Of a stretch of 64,000 nucleotides of DNA, positions 39,701 through 51,700 are shown in pieces. Each line of letters opens with the position of its first letter. The stretch's first letter is position 1. The stretch lies in assembly GCF_954871325.1 (NCBI RefSeq), contig NC_088777.1:48585366-48649365 (forward strand), read 5' to 3'. The DNA is from Gordionus sp. m RMFG-2023. Lineage: Eukaryota; Nematomorpha; Gordioida; Chordodea; Parachordodidae. The notes under the pieces were generated by a model that worked only from the letters and a program-made list of their open reading frames with translations, was not told the DNA's origin and searched no databases. The position numbers and the translations under genes are program-made.

Positions 39701-42700
39701 CAATTACAACAATTCAGTCTGGGATGTATGAAATGACTATCAAGACAACGAATGAGAGCATTAAAACAATGGTATCAATATTAATGGTCGTAATTAGGAA
39801 AAGAATAAAATTAATCGTTTAGCTAAAAAGAATTCGTCACAAGAGATCGTTATAGGTACAAGTGATCGTTTTATATAATATTAGGTTGTGGATTAACCGA
39901 AAATCTTCATAAAGAGAAACGGATTTTCGTCATTAGAAATTTTATGCCGCAATCGAGATCATGTAGAGATCGAATTTTTATTTGAGATAAAAAGATAAAA
40001 GAAATCTTTATCGTACAAGAGATATTAAGACTAAGTTGATATATTGACAAGCGATAGGTAGAACAAGTGGTTAATACCAGGATGCAATCGTTAATCGTTG
40101 ACAAATTATCGTCAATTGCTTATCAAAATTTTAGTATAAGATACAAAATCGATGATCTAAGAAACAAAATTCTTGTAAAATCGCAGATCAAGCATCGCAA
40201 ATCGTTGATCGAGATAAAGCAATGATCATTAGTTACAAGAGAACGTTAGAAACAAGCAAAAGACCAAATTAATTTATCAGGAGAATTTAGACGTAGTATA
40301 GATAATCGTTGACTAGCAATCGTATATCGTTTAAAAGCATGCGTTAATCAAGTTGTCAGTGCTAAGAGCTCATCAATATACAGACTAAGACAAGAAACAG
40401 AATCTATCTGTGATGTAAGTGAGCAAAGGAAATAAAACAGTAATTGGATACATACGAATATTGGTATTTCGCAGAATGTGGGGTCTAATCTAAGTGGAAG
40501 GGTGTTGTAATATTCAAATGAGTTAAAGAAAAATGAATAAAAAAGATTTATTATTCAGATTAAATAAATTTCAAGATTATTTAAGTTTGTTGTTTAAACA
40601 CTATGTAAATGTAGTATAAAAAAGTATATATAATCGGGAATGTTTTACTTGTAAAATAATTATTATGAATTTGCGAACATAATTTTTAATTTTAATTTTT
40701 TATTTTATGATTATGAAATTAGGTATTAGTAGTTAATTTATTTATACTATTTATTTCAATTTCTATTGAATATATTTATTTATATTATTTAATTTTTTTA
40801 TTCTTCAGGGAAGAGTTGGTCATACGTTTTCGTGAAAATAATAAAAATAATTTAGGGTAATTATAACTAAGATAGAAATCAAGACTAAAAATGAATACAT
40901 TTCTCACAAATTTGACAAAATTTTACAAAAATTAATCTCTTTTTGGTATAGTAAGATAATTATAAATATTTTTACTGCTTAGCCTATTTTTTCCGGCTTA
41001 AAAGATTTTAAAAAAAATCCTAAAAACAGCTAAATTTGTTTTTTACCCAAAGAAAATCACTTCAGCATCGGGGGTTTTTTTTATGAAAGTATAGCTCAAC
41101 TTAGAAGAAAGCAGAAATAATACATCAATGCTTATCTACTTTTCTTCAATATTAATTTAATTAAAAGTAACCCATTTTGGCTTGTATTGTAACGGGGTGC
41201 TTCATCTCTAATGCTTCCGATATTCCGTATTTATTTTCGGCTTTTACTCTGAACTGGTAACTTTGGTTTTCTTTTAAGTTTTTCACGAGGTATTCCGTAG
41301 ATGGAACTATGTTATTGACCAATTCCCAACTGGGCTTGCCTACCTCTTTCTTTTCCAAAATGTAATTCCTTCATAGCATTTCGATTTTTAAAGTATAGAT
41401 TAAGTAAATGTATATGATACATTATATATAATATAATATATATTATATTAAAAAGTATTTTAAACGTGATTTTGCTTCCACCATCATCTTCCGGTTCTTT
41501 CCAAGTCAGTGTTAGTGTATTGTCAGTAGCTTCCTTTACCTCGAACGGCTCCCTTGGCGGCGATGGTTTACCTTTAAATATATCATTAAAATTTCATTTA
41601 ATCATTAGCTTACATAAACCAAATGAATAAAAATATCTGTCAACTTCAAGAAATGACAAGAAAGTGTTATTCACTTACAAACTACGATTATCAAAATCAA
41701 TTATGAAAACATAGTTTTTAAATATGTTAGTCTTTTCTGGAATATAGACAATAAAGACAGGAATTATTTCAACTACCAACGCTTTAAATTAAACATGATT
41801 TTACATGAAAGATAAAGTGTGTAAAGTTAGACCTTAAAAATTTCAGACAATTTCTCCATATATATTTGTATGTATTTTTATTTAAAAAATACATACAAAT
41901 ATAAAAATTTAGAAATCGTTTTAAAAAAATTAATGACAAAGTAATTTTATTATATTTTTCAATAATTTCTCTTAGTACATACTTGGATATTCTTTTTAAG
42001 GTAAAATGGGATTTTTTTTGTCCCCTAGATTAAAATCTTCCTCATAAATTCTTAGTGCGAAGAATGTAGGTTTAGTGGTTATTTCGGAGGAGAACTTTAC
42101 TTATACATATATTAATATTATAATTAAAAGTATGGAATATTATGATTATTCGTACCTACAACTTTGAGCTTCATCGAGGTCTCATCCTTGCCTGCTATGT
42201 TGGTTACATCGAGAGAAAATTCTCCCTCGTCACCTCTTTTAACGTCTTTCAATGTTAGTTGAGTAAAGTTTGGCTTTACCTCAACTATGAATCTCGAATC
42301 AAGATCTGCGCTTATAATCTTTCCTTTAAAAATATGAATTAATTAATTGATAAAATATATATATTAAAATCTATTAAAATTATTGCTATACTTAATATTA
42401 TTAACAAAAAAAATATAGAATATATTCTTAACATCTATCTTAAATAGGGTTTCCTTATACTAGATAAAAACCGGCTATGCTCTTATAGCTCGCTTTGTGC
42501 GATATCTATGATATATCAAATTTTCTGCCGATTTTAAACAATTTCCCTGTTATAAATAAAAAATAATTTAACCATGCGTTTTCCAATGAACATCAGGTTG
42601 AGGTTCAGCCTTAAAGGGAACGGCAATTTTGAGCGTTTCTCCCACTTTTAGTGTTTGATCTTTTATTTTAGTCGTGTCTAAAAGTGGTTTAACTCCCTTG

Positions 42701-45700
42701 ATTTCCTCTTCTTTAATTTATATCAAGAAAATATATAATGTCACTGTTTATATAATTATTAATTAGCTTGCTTAATTCCTAATCTGATCCACCCCCCTTC
42801 TTTCTCCCTTCACAATTATAAGTTTATTAAGTTACTTGAAAATGTAAAATGTATTAATTGGCTACCTGGCTTCTTAGCTTTTTCCGTTGGTTCCTCTAAT
42901 TCTTCCGTTTTCTCGACGGTAGCTTCCGGCTTTTTCGATGGCTCTTTAACTTTTTCTTTATGAGAGTGATAAATTGATTTTAATTTAAGATACATCAAAA
43001 ACTATTGAATAACTTTCTCTGGCATGCCATACAAAGAGCATATATCGAGTTTTTTGCAATGATTTCGATATGATTTTTTTTAAAAATCAAGAGACATCCC
43101 ACAATAATTATTAATTTATCATTCTTTTCCAGATTTGTTAATTTAAAATTTCACTCTTATAGCCAAAAGTAGCGAAATTAAACAAAATTTTGAAAATTCA
43201 GAGTAGAAAAAAAATACTGGGTTAAGCCTAAGATTCTGACATTTTTATTATATCAATACAACTGCTATTTCTGTTAAATGTACTTATTTATAATTTCTAA
43301 AAAAAGCTAAATTTGTTTTTAATCACTTCAGCATCGGGGGGTTTTTCTTTGAAAGTATAGCTCGACTTGGAAGAAAGCTTAAATAAATTACTCTACCTCA
43401 ATGCTTAGCTACTTTTCTTCGATACGCGACTGTGTAATAAGCCGAACTTAACAATTTTTTATCCATTAACCAAAATTATATTCTTTGATATTTAATTTAA
43501 TTAAAACTAACCCATTTTGGCTTGAATTGTGACGGGGTGTTTCATCTCTAATGCTTCCGATATTCCGTATTTATTTTCGGCTTTTACCCTGAACTGGTAA
43601 CTTTGATTTTCTTTCAGGTTTTTCACGAGGCATTCCGTAGATGGAACCATGTTGTTGACCAATTCCCAACTGGGCTTGTCTACCTCTTTCTTTTCCAAAA
43701 TGTAATTCCTTCATATCATTTCGATTTTTAAAGTATAGATTAAGTAAATGTATATGTTACATTATATATAATATACAATATATATTATATTAAAAAGTAT
43801 TTTAAACGTGATTTTGCTTCCACCATCATCTTCCGGTTCTTTCCAAGTCAGTGTTAGTGTATTGTCAGTAGCTTCCTTTACCTCGAACGGCTCCCTTGGT
43901 GGGGATGGTTTACCTTTTATTATATCATTAAAATTTCATTCAATTATTAGCTTACTTGAACCAAATGAATAAAAATATCTGTCAACTTCTTGAAATGACA
44001 AGAAAGTGATATTCACTTACAAAACTACGATCATCAAAATCAATTACGAAAACATAGTTTTTAAAAATGTTAGTCTTTTCTGTAATAAAGACAATAAAGA
44101 CAGGAATTATTTCACCTAACAAAGCGTTAAATTAAACATGATTTTACAGGAAAGATATAGTGTGTAAAGTTATTCTGACCTTACAAATTTCAGTCAATTT
44201 CGCCATATATATATTTGTATTTTAATTTAAAAGAACATATAAAAATTTAGAAATCGATTTTAAAAAAATTATAGGTAAAATAATTTTATTAAATTTTTGG
44301 ATTTCTCTTAATACATAGGGATATCCTTATTAGTGTAAAATGGGATTTTTTTTGTCCTCTAATATATAAATCTTCCTCATTAATTCTTAGTGGGAAGATT
44401 GTAGATTTAGTAGTTATTTCGGAGGAGAACTTTACTTATACATATATTAATATTATAATTAATAGTATCCAAAATTATCATTATTCGTACCAACAACTTG
44501 GAGCTTCATCGAGGTCTCATCCTTGCCTGCTATATTGGTTACATCGAGAGAAAATTCTCCCTCATCACCTCTTTTAACGTCTTTCAGTGTTAGTTGAGTA
44601 AAGTTTGGCTTTACCTCAACTATGAACCTCGAATCAAGATCCGTGCTTATAATCTTTCCTAAATAAAATATTTAATTTGACACTATCAGCTGAGATTTGT
44701 AAATTATATATATATTAAGATCTATTGAGGGTCGCGACATGGAATGTTGGGAGTATGACGGGAAGAGCTGGAGGAGGAGTCGTCGATGTATTACACAGAA
44801 GCCATATAGATGTGTGCTGCACACACGAGACTAGATGGAAAGGAAATGGGACCCAAATGATTGCCAAGACTAGCGAAAAGGATATATTCTTTGGCAGGAA
44901 GTAGTGATGGTAAGGCTGGAGTTGGGGTATTGGTTGCGGAGAAATTGGTAGACAAAGTAATCGAAGTGAGAAGGCTAGATAACCAGATAATGGTTATCAA
45001 GATGCTTTTTGGTAGAAAGCTATATAATATTATCTCGGCATATGTTCCTCAGGTTGGAAAGTGAAGAAGAGAAAGATATATTTTGGGACAGTCTATTGGG
45101 GATGACATAGAGACTGATAAATGATGAGGGGATTATCCTGGCTGGTGATCTCAATAGACATGTGGGAGCGAGTAGTGAGGGTTATGAAGGAGTACATGGA
45201 GGGTTCAGTTACGGCATGAGAAATTTGGAAGGAGTGAGGATTTTAGATTTTTGTGATGCTATGGATATGAGTGTCTATAATACAATGTTTAAGAAAGAAT
45301 CAGAGAAGCTGGTGACTTATAAGTCGGGTTATACCAAAAGTGCAGTGGATTACTTGTTATTAAGGAGATGTGATCGATGTATAGTAAAAAATGTGAAAGT
45401 GATACCGGGAGAGTAATGTATAAATCAGCATCGACTAGTTGTAGGAGATCACTCTTAAAGGTGCCAGGGTCACTAAGAGAAAGTTTGTGCCAAGGTTGAA
45501 GGTCTGGAAATTGAAGGAGGAGAGTGCTAGACGTCAATTCAATATGACATTGGTGGTGGGAAGTCATGAAGAAAGTCTGGGTGATGACAACTGAGGAGGT
45601 ATGTGGATGGACAAAAGGGCCGCCTAGACATAAGGAGACTTGGTGGTGGAACCCAGAGGTAGCGAAAGCTGTGAATGAGAAATGGAGGTGTTTCAAAGTA

Positions 45701-48700
45701 TGGTAAAATAGCAAAGAGAATAGTTATAATGATATTTACAAGATGGCATAAAGAAATGCTAAGAAATCAATAGCGAAGGCTCAAGAAGAAAAAAAACACG
45801 AGTTTGCTAAAGAAAATGTGCTGATGGAATTGGAAATATGGTTCGAATGGCAAAGCAGATGTCAAAAAAGAGGCAGGATGTGATAGGTGTAAAGTGTTTG
45901 AAAAATATGGAAGGAAAAATGGTGATTGATAGTAGTGGTATTAAGAACACCTTGAAGATTTACAAGAAAGGACTTTAGAATGAAGAAAATAAATGGGATA
46001 ATAATGTTAGGTGTGCAAAGGTATAAGGTCCAGGGTGTAAATTTGGCAAGGACGAGATAAAGATAGCAGTGAAAAGGATGAAAAAAGGGAAGGCATAGGG
46101 TTTAACGATGGTGGTATCAGAGATGTTTAGGTTCTGATGATTTAAAGATTGAATGGTTAATGAATTTAGCCAATCAAATTGTCACAGAAGGAACTATTCC
46201 CGAGGACTGGCGAAGAAGTATAATTATCCCAGTATACAAGGGGAAAGGTGATCCTTTAGATTGTGGGTCTTACAGAGCTATTAAACTCTTGGAACATGCA
46301 ATGAAAGTATTTGAGAGAGTGTTAGAGAAGCGGATAAGGGAACAAATTAAAATTGATGAAATACAGTTTAGTTTTACATCGGGAAAAGGCACGACAGATG
46401 CAATTTTTGTGGTGAGACAAATGCAGGAGAAGTATATTGCGAATGAAAAGAAACTCTATTATGCGTTTGTTGATTTGGAGAAAGCATTTGATAGGGTGCC
46501 GCGTGAGGTTACTAGATGGGCCTTGAGAAAATCAGGTGTGGAGGAATGGTTGGTTATCACAGTGATGGCAATGTATGTTGGAGCACAAACAGCAGTATGG
46601 ACGGATTATGGTGATAGTGACAGCTTTGAGTTGAAGGTAGGACTTCATCAAGGATCCGTGCTAAGTCCATTATTATTTATCTTAGTAATGGATGTGGTGG
46701 TTAGAGAAATGCGTGAAGGATTTCTCTGGGAGCTATTATATGCAGATGATCTTGTATTAATGGAAAACAGTGAGGAAGAATTGAGGGATAAAATTAATAA
46801 AAAAAAATGACTATGGAAGCAAAGGGCCTGAAAATGAATGCATCAAAGACAAAGGTGATGATTGAAAAATCTAAATGGAGGAATCCGGTGGCCTTGTGGT
46901 GTATGTGGGAAAGGAGTTGCTAGAAATTCTATCCAATGCACCAGATGCCAGAGCGGGAAAAAAGGAAATTTGATGTTAGAAAGAATGACCTTTATTTGTA
47001 GAACATGCATGAAGGGATACATAATTAAGATTACCTAGAAAATGGTGGTCTGGATATTGGCAATGGGTTAACCCTAGAAAAAGTGGATAAGTTTTGTTAT
47101 TTAGGTGATATGATAAACGCAGGTGGTGGTGTAGATTCTGCCTTTGTTGCAAGGATCAGACAAGCTTGGAAGAAGTTCAGAGAGATGTCGTCTATTCGTA
47201 TAAATAAAAAAGTCTCTCTGAAGTTAAAGGGGAAAGTTTTTGTGAAAAGTTGTTTAGTCTATGGCAACGAAACATGGGCAATGAAAGCGACATGCGAAGC
47301 CAAATTAAAAAGAACAGAGATGAGGATGATTAGATGGATGTGTGGGGTATCTCTGAGAGAGAGAAAAACTAGTAAGGAATCGCGAGCAAGATTGTGTATA
47401 GAAATGATTGAAATGAATGCGATGAAATAGACTAAGATGGTTTGGGCATGTGGAAATGATAAAAGATGACTGGGTAAGATGCACAATGATGAAAGTATGA
47501 GGATCAAGACCTAGAGTAAGACCCAAGATGACGTGGACAAATGTGATAGCGGCGGATATGAGAAGTATGAATCTTACAAATATGCTGCTCAGGAACGTCA
47601 AAAATGGAAAAGAAAAATCAGAGGGAAAACTGGCCTACCCGGGTAAACCTGGAAATCGCCATAAAACGGAGAAGAAGAAGAAGAAAGATTAAGATCATTT
47701 AAAATTATTGCTATACTTCTCATGCCCTTTATCAAAAAAAATATAGAATATATACTTAACTTTATCTTAAATAGGGTTTCCTTATCCTAGATAAAAACAG
47801 GTTCTACTCTTATAGCTCGCTTTTTGCGATATCTATGATGTATAAAATTTTCTGTCGATTTTTAACGATTTCAACTGTTACAAATAGAAAAATAAAAAAG
47901 ATTTAACCATGCGTTTTCCATTGAACATCAGGTTGAGGTTCAGCCTTAAATGGAACGACAATTTTGAGCGTTTCTCCCACTTTTAGTGTTTGATCTTTTA
48001 TTTTAGTCGTGTCTAAAAGTGGCTTAACTCCCTTGATTTTATCTTCTTTAATTTATATCAAGAAAAAATATGTCATTGTTTATAAAATTATTAATTAGCT
48101 TGCTTAATTCCTAATCTGATCCTTCATCCTTTCTCCCTTCACAATTATATTTTTATTAAGTTACTTGAAAATGTAAAATGTATTAATTGGCTACCTGGTT
48201 TCTTAGCTTTTTCCGTTGGTTCCTCTAATTCTTCCGTTTTCTCGACGGCAGCTTCCGGCTTTTTCGATGGCTCTTTAACTTTTTCTTTATGAGGATGATA
48301 AATTGGTTATAATTTACGATATATCAAAAACGATTGAATAACTTTCTTTGGCATGCTATATAATGAGTATATATCCAGTTTTTTGCAATGATTACGATAT
48401 GATTTTTTTTAAAAAAAGACATTCCACAATAGTTATTAATTTATCATTCTTTTCCAGATTTGTTAATTTGCAATTTCACTCTAACAGCTAAAAGTAGCGA
48501 AATTAAACGAAAATTTGAAAATTCCGAGTAGAAAAAAAATAAATTTTCTTTTCAAATCTGGGTTAAGCCTGAGATTCTAACCTTTTTTTGCTCTGATAAT
48601 TATATCAATAAAATTTCTGCTATTTCTGTTGAATGTATTTATTTATATTATTTATTTATTTTTATTCTTCCGTGATATAAAAAATAATATAAATAATTTA

Positions 48701-51700
48701 GGGCAACATTTGTGGGAAAAAATAAGCAGGATAGAAATCAAGACTAAAAATAAATATATTTCTCACAAATTTGACAAAATATTAAAAAAAAATTTCTCCA
48801 AAATTAATCTCTTTTTGGTATAGTTAGATAATTATAAATAAACTGCTTAGCCTATTATTTCCGGCTTAAAAGATTTTTAAAAAAGCCCCCAAAACAGCTG
48901 TTTTTTAGCCAAAGATAATCACTTCAGCCTCGGGGGTTTTTTTTTTGAAAGTATAGCTCAACTTGGAAGAAAGCAGAAATGCCTCAATGCTTAGCTACTT
49001 TTCTTCGATACGCGACTGTATATTAAGCCGAATTCAACGATTTTTTAACTATAAACCAATTATATGCTTTGATATTTAATTTAATTAAAGCTAACCCATT
49101 TTGGCTTGTATTGTGACGGGATGCTTCATCTCTAATGCTTCCGATATTCCGTATTTATTTTCGGCTTTTACCCTGAACTGGTAACTTTGATTTTCTTTTA
49201 AGTTTTTCACGAGGCATTCCGTAGATGGAACCATGTTATTGACCAATTCCCAGCTGGGCTTGCCTACCTCTTTCTTTTCCAAAATGTAATTCCTTCATAT
49301 CATTTCGATTTTTAAAGTATAGATTAAGTAAATGTATATGTTACATTATAAATATACAATATATATTATATTAAAAAGTATTTTAAACGTGATTTTGCTT
49401 CCACCATCATCTTCCGGTTCTTTCCAAGTCAATGTTAGTGTATTGTCAATAGCTTCCTTTACCTCGAACGGCTCCCTGGGAGGTGATGGTTTACCTTTTT
49501 TTTAAAAATTCATGAAAATTCCATTTAATAGTTAGGGTAATTATAAATCGCCATTGGTTCTTTGTTAGCTACCACAGATCAGTCAAACATATTTTTATTT
49601 ATTTTAGATTGAAAAAGGGATGATATGACTTCGGCTAGGTAATTAACAAAATCTAAATCGATTTGGAAACATAGTTTTCTTGAAAGATTTAACATCATTA
49701 ACTTTAATATATATTCATAGTTGAGCAAATCCACGCAAATAAAAAAGAATCTAAATATTGTTAATGATTCAAAAAATTGCTAAATGATAGTTTCTTATAT
49801 AAAGATACAAATATCGTATTAAAAATGTTAAGAAGAATACAAAATTGATCTTATAAATTTGCATGCAATGTGACCTTTTCTGGAATAAAGACTAACCCGG
49901 AGATCCCCCATCTAACGAAGGAGTTTTTAAAAATTTAACATCTCATTATTATCGAAAATATATTCCAAAATGTGTAGAATAGTATTCCTACCCTAACCCT
50001 ATAGATTTAAATTGTTTCGCCATACGTTTCTGCAATATAAAATGAATTGAGAGATTTCTACTTCTGGCGGGAAAATTCAAGAGATATTTTTCCAAAGAAA
50101 AACTTACCACATAACACATATTGATATTAATAAATAATAATATAAAAACGGGAAATATTATCTAATAATTATTCGTACCAACAACTTTTAGCTTCATCGT
50201 GGTCCCATCCTCGCCAGCTATATTTGTTACAGTAAGAGAAATTTCGCCTTCGTCACCTCTTTTAACATCTTTCAACGTTAATTGAGTAAAATTTGGCTTC
50301 ACCTCAACAATAAATCTTGAATCGAAATCGGCACTTATAATCTTTCCTTTAAAAAATGTTAATTGAAATTAATAAAATATTCAAAATTGGTCACCATCGG
50401 CTGAGATTTTTATAAAAATTATTTAAAATTATTGCTATTAAAAAAATATAAATTTATTTTTGTTTATTAAATATAAATTACATGGATATAAGTTTAATTA
50501 TTTAGCCTATAAAAAAAAAGTTAGTTCTTATTATTATTTTATATTTTTTACCGTTCAGATTAAAATTAAATATAAAATTTAAAGATCTATATATATATAT
50601 TTGAGTTAGTGTATGAATAAAAGTTAGTTGTTGTACAAATATTTTACACTATATGTCCTTAACTTTATTAAAAAAAGTTTCCTTATCCTAGATACAGACC
50701 GGCAACTCAAACAGCTTTCTCTGGCCATATCTGATCTCATTATTATATAGAATAGAAGAAAAAAAATTTAACCATGCGATTTCCATTGAACATCGGGTTG
50801 TGGTTCAGCCTTAAAGGGAACGGCAATTTTGAGCGTTTCTCCCACTTTCAGTGTTTGATCTTTAATTTTAGTCGTGTCTAAAAGCGGTTTAACTCCCTTG
50901 ATTTCTTCTTCTTTAATTTATATCATAAAATTATATTAAATTAAATTATAAAATTTCTAATCACCTTACCCTCTTTCTAGTGTTGTTAAAAAATCCCCGT
51001 TAAGAATTTAAAATGATATTAAGCAGAGTTGTTAAAGGATCTAGATACAAGTATCTATATCCTGTATCTAGATATAAAAATGTGGTATCTGTATCTAGAT
51101 AGATTTTTGAATAAAATATCTGTATCTAGATATTATTTTAGACGATGTATCTATATCTAACAACTCTGATATTAAGTAAGCATCGTTATTTGGCAAATAG
51201 ATGTCCAACCAGCTATGAACAAGGCTTACATAACGTCATTTTGTTTATAATCTTAATTGGGCCGTTTTTTAAAATCTACCCGACCTCTTCCCTTAATCAA
51301 ATAATAAGATATTGAAAATATATTAATTGGCTACCTGGCTTCTTAGCTTTTTCCGTCGGTTCTTCTATCTTTTCCGTTTTTTCGGTCGCGGCTTCAGGCT
51401 TTTTAGATGGTTCAATTTTAGCTATTTCTTCTTTTAGTCGGTATTTTTTTTTTGTTAGAGGAGATGAGGGGGGATTAAATTGGTTATTTTATGCTTATGA
51501 TATTATCAAATAAAATAATATTGAATATCTTTCTCCGCCACCAATATATTGAATAAAGCATACAATCAGAGTTTTATAATTGAATCGATTTTTAAGAATA
51601 TAAAGATACATTTCAAAATAATTGTCAAATTTATTATATTAGATATCACGCAGTCATTTAAAAAAACTCCCTCTAGTTTGTTGATTTAAAAATTCCCACT

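Larger units (their letters stand above)
38937..42710 (-). repeat. Cassette C of the tandem array, with an LTR element in its last intron
   Basis: Exons e19-e23, 699 coding bases. The intron between the FN3 second half and the linker contains the 1.39-kb LTR element at 39370-40758; the equivalent introns of A, B and D lack it. Confidence 0.88.
44727..47687 (+). mobile_element. Near full-length LINE in the cassette B intron
   Basis: 2.96 kb, opposite to the gene. Target duplication ATTAAGATC(T)ATT at 44714-44726 and 47688-47699; cassette C shows the empty site. In order: AP-type endonuclease (ATWNVGSMTGRAGGG, then ILAGDLNRHVGAS), reverse transcriptase (46160-46810), a Cys-rich finger near 46890-46960, a C-terminal domain (47083-47430), and a purine-rich (GAA)n tail. 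Several frameshifts and stops make it inactive. Confidence 0.9.
42866..48045 (-). repeat. Cassette B of the tandem array, split by a LINE
   Basis: Exons e14-e18, again 699 coding bases. The Ig is interrupted between its two half-exons by the 2.96-kb LINE at 44727-47687. Without the insertion the copy-to-copy spacing is about 2.4 kb, like C and D. Confidence 0.88.
48195..50910 (-). repeat. Cassette A of the tandem Ig-FN3-linker array
   Basis: Exons e9-e13 (138, 168, 106, 197 and 90 coding bases; 699 in all). This copy has the same exon order and phases as B-D, but its introns, especially around 49.5-50.2 kb, are the most different. It is probably the oldest copy or the parent of the array. 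No large insertion is seen in it. Confidence 0.85.

Noticed and set aside
45289-45714. Minus-strand open frame inside the LINE
   Set aside because: It is antisense to the LINE ORF2, where identifiable endonuclease residues are on the plus strand.
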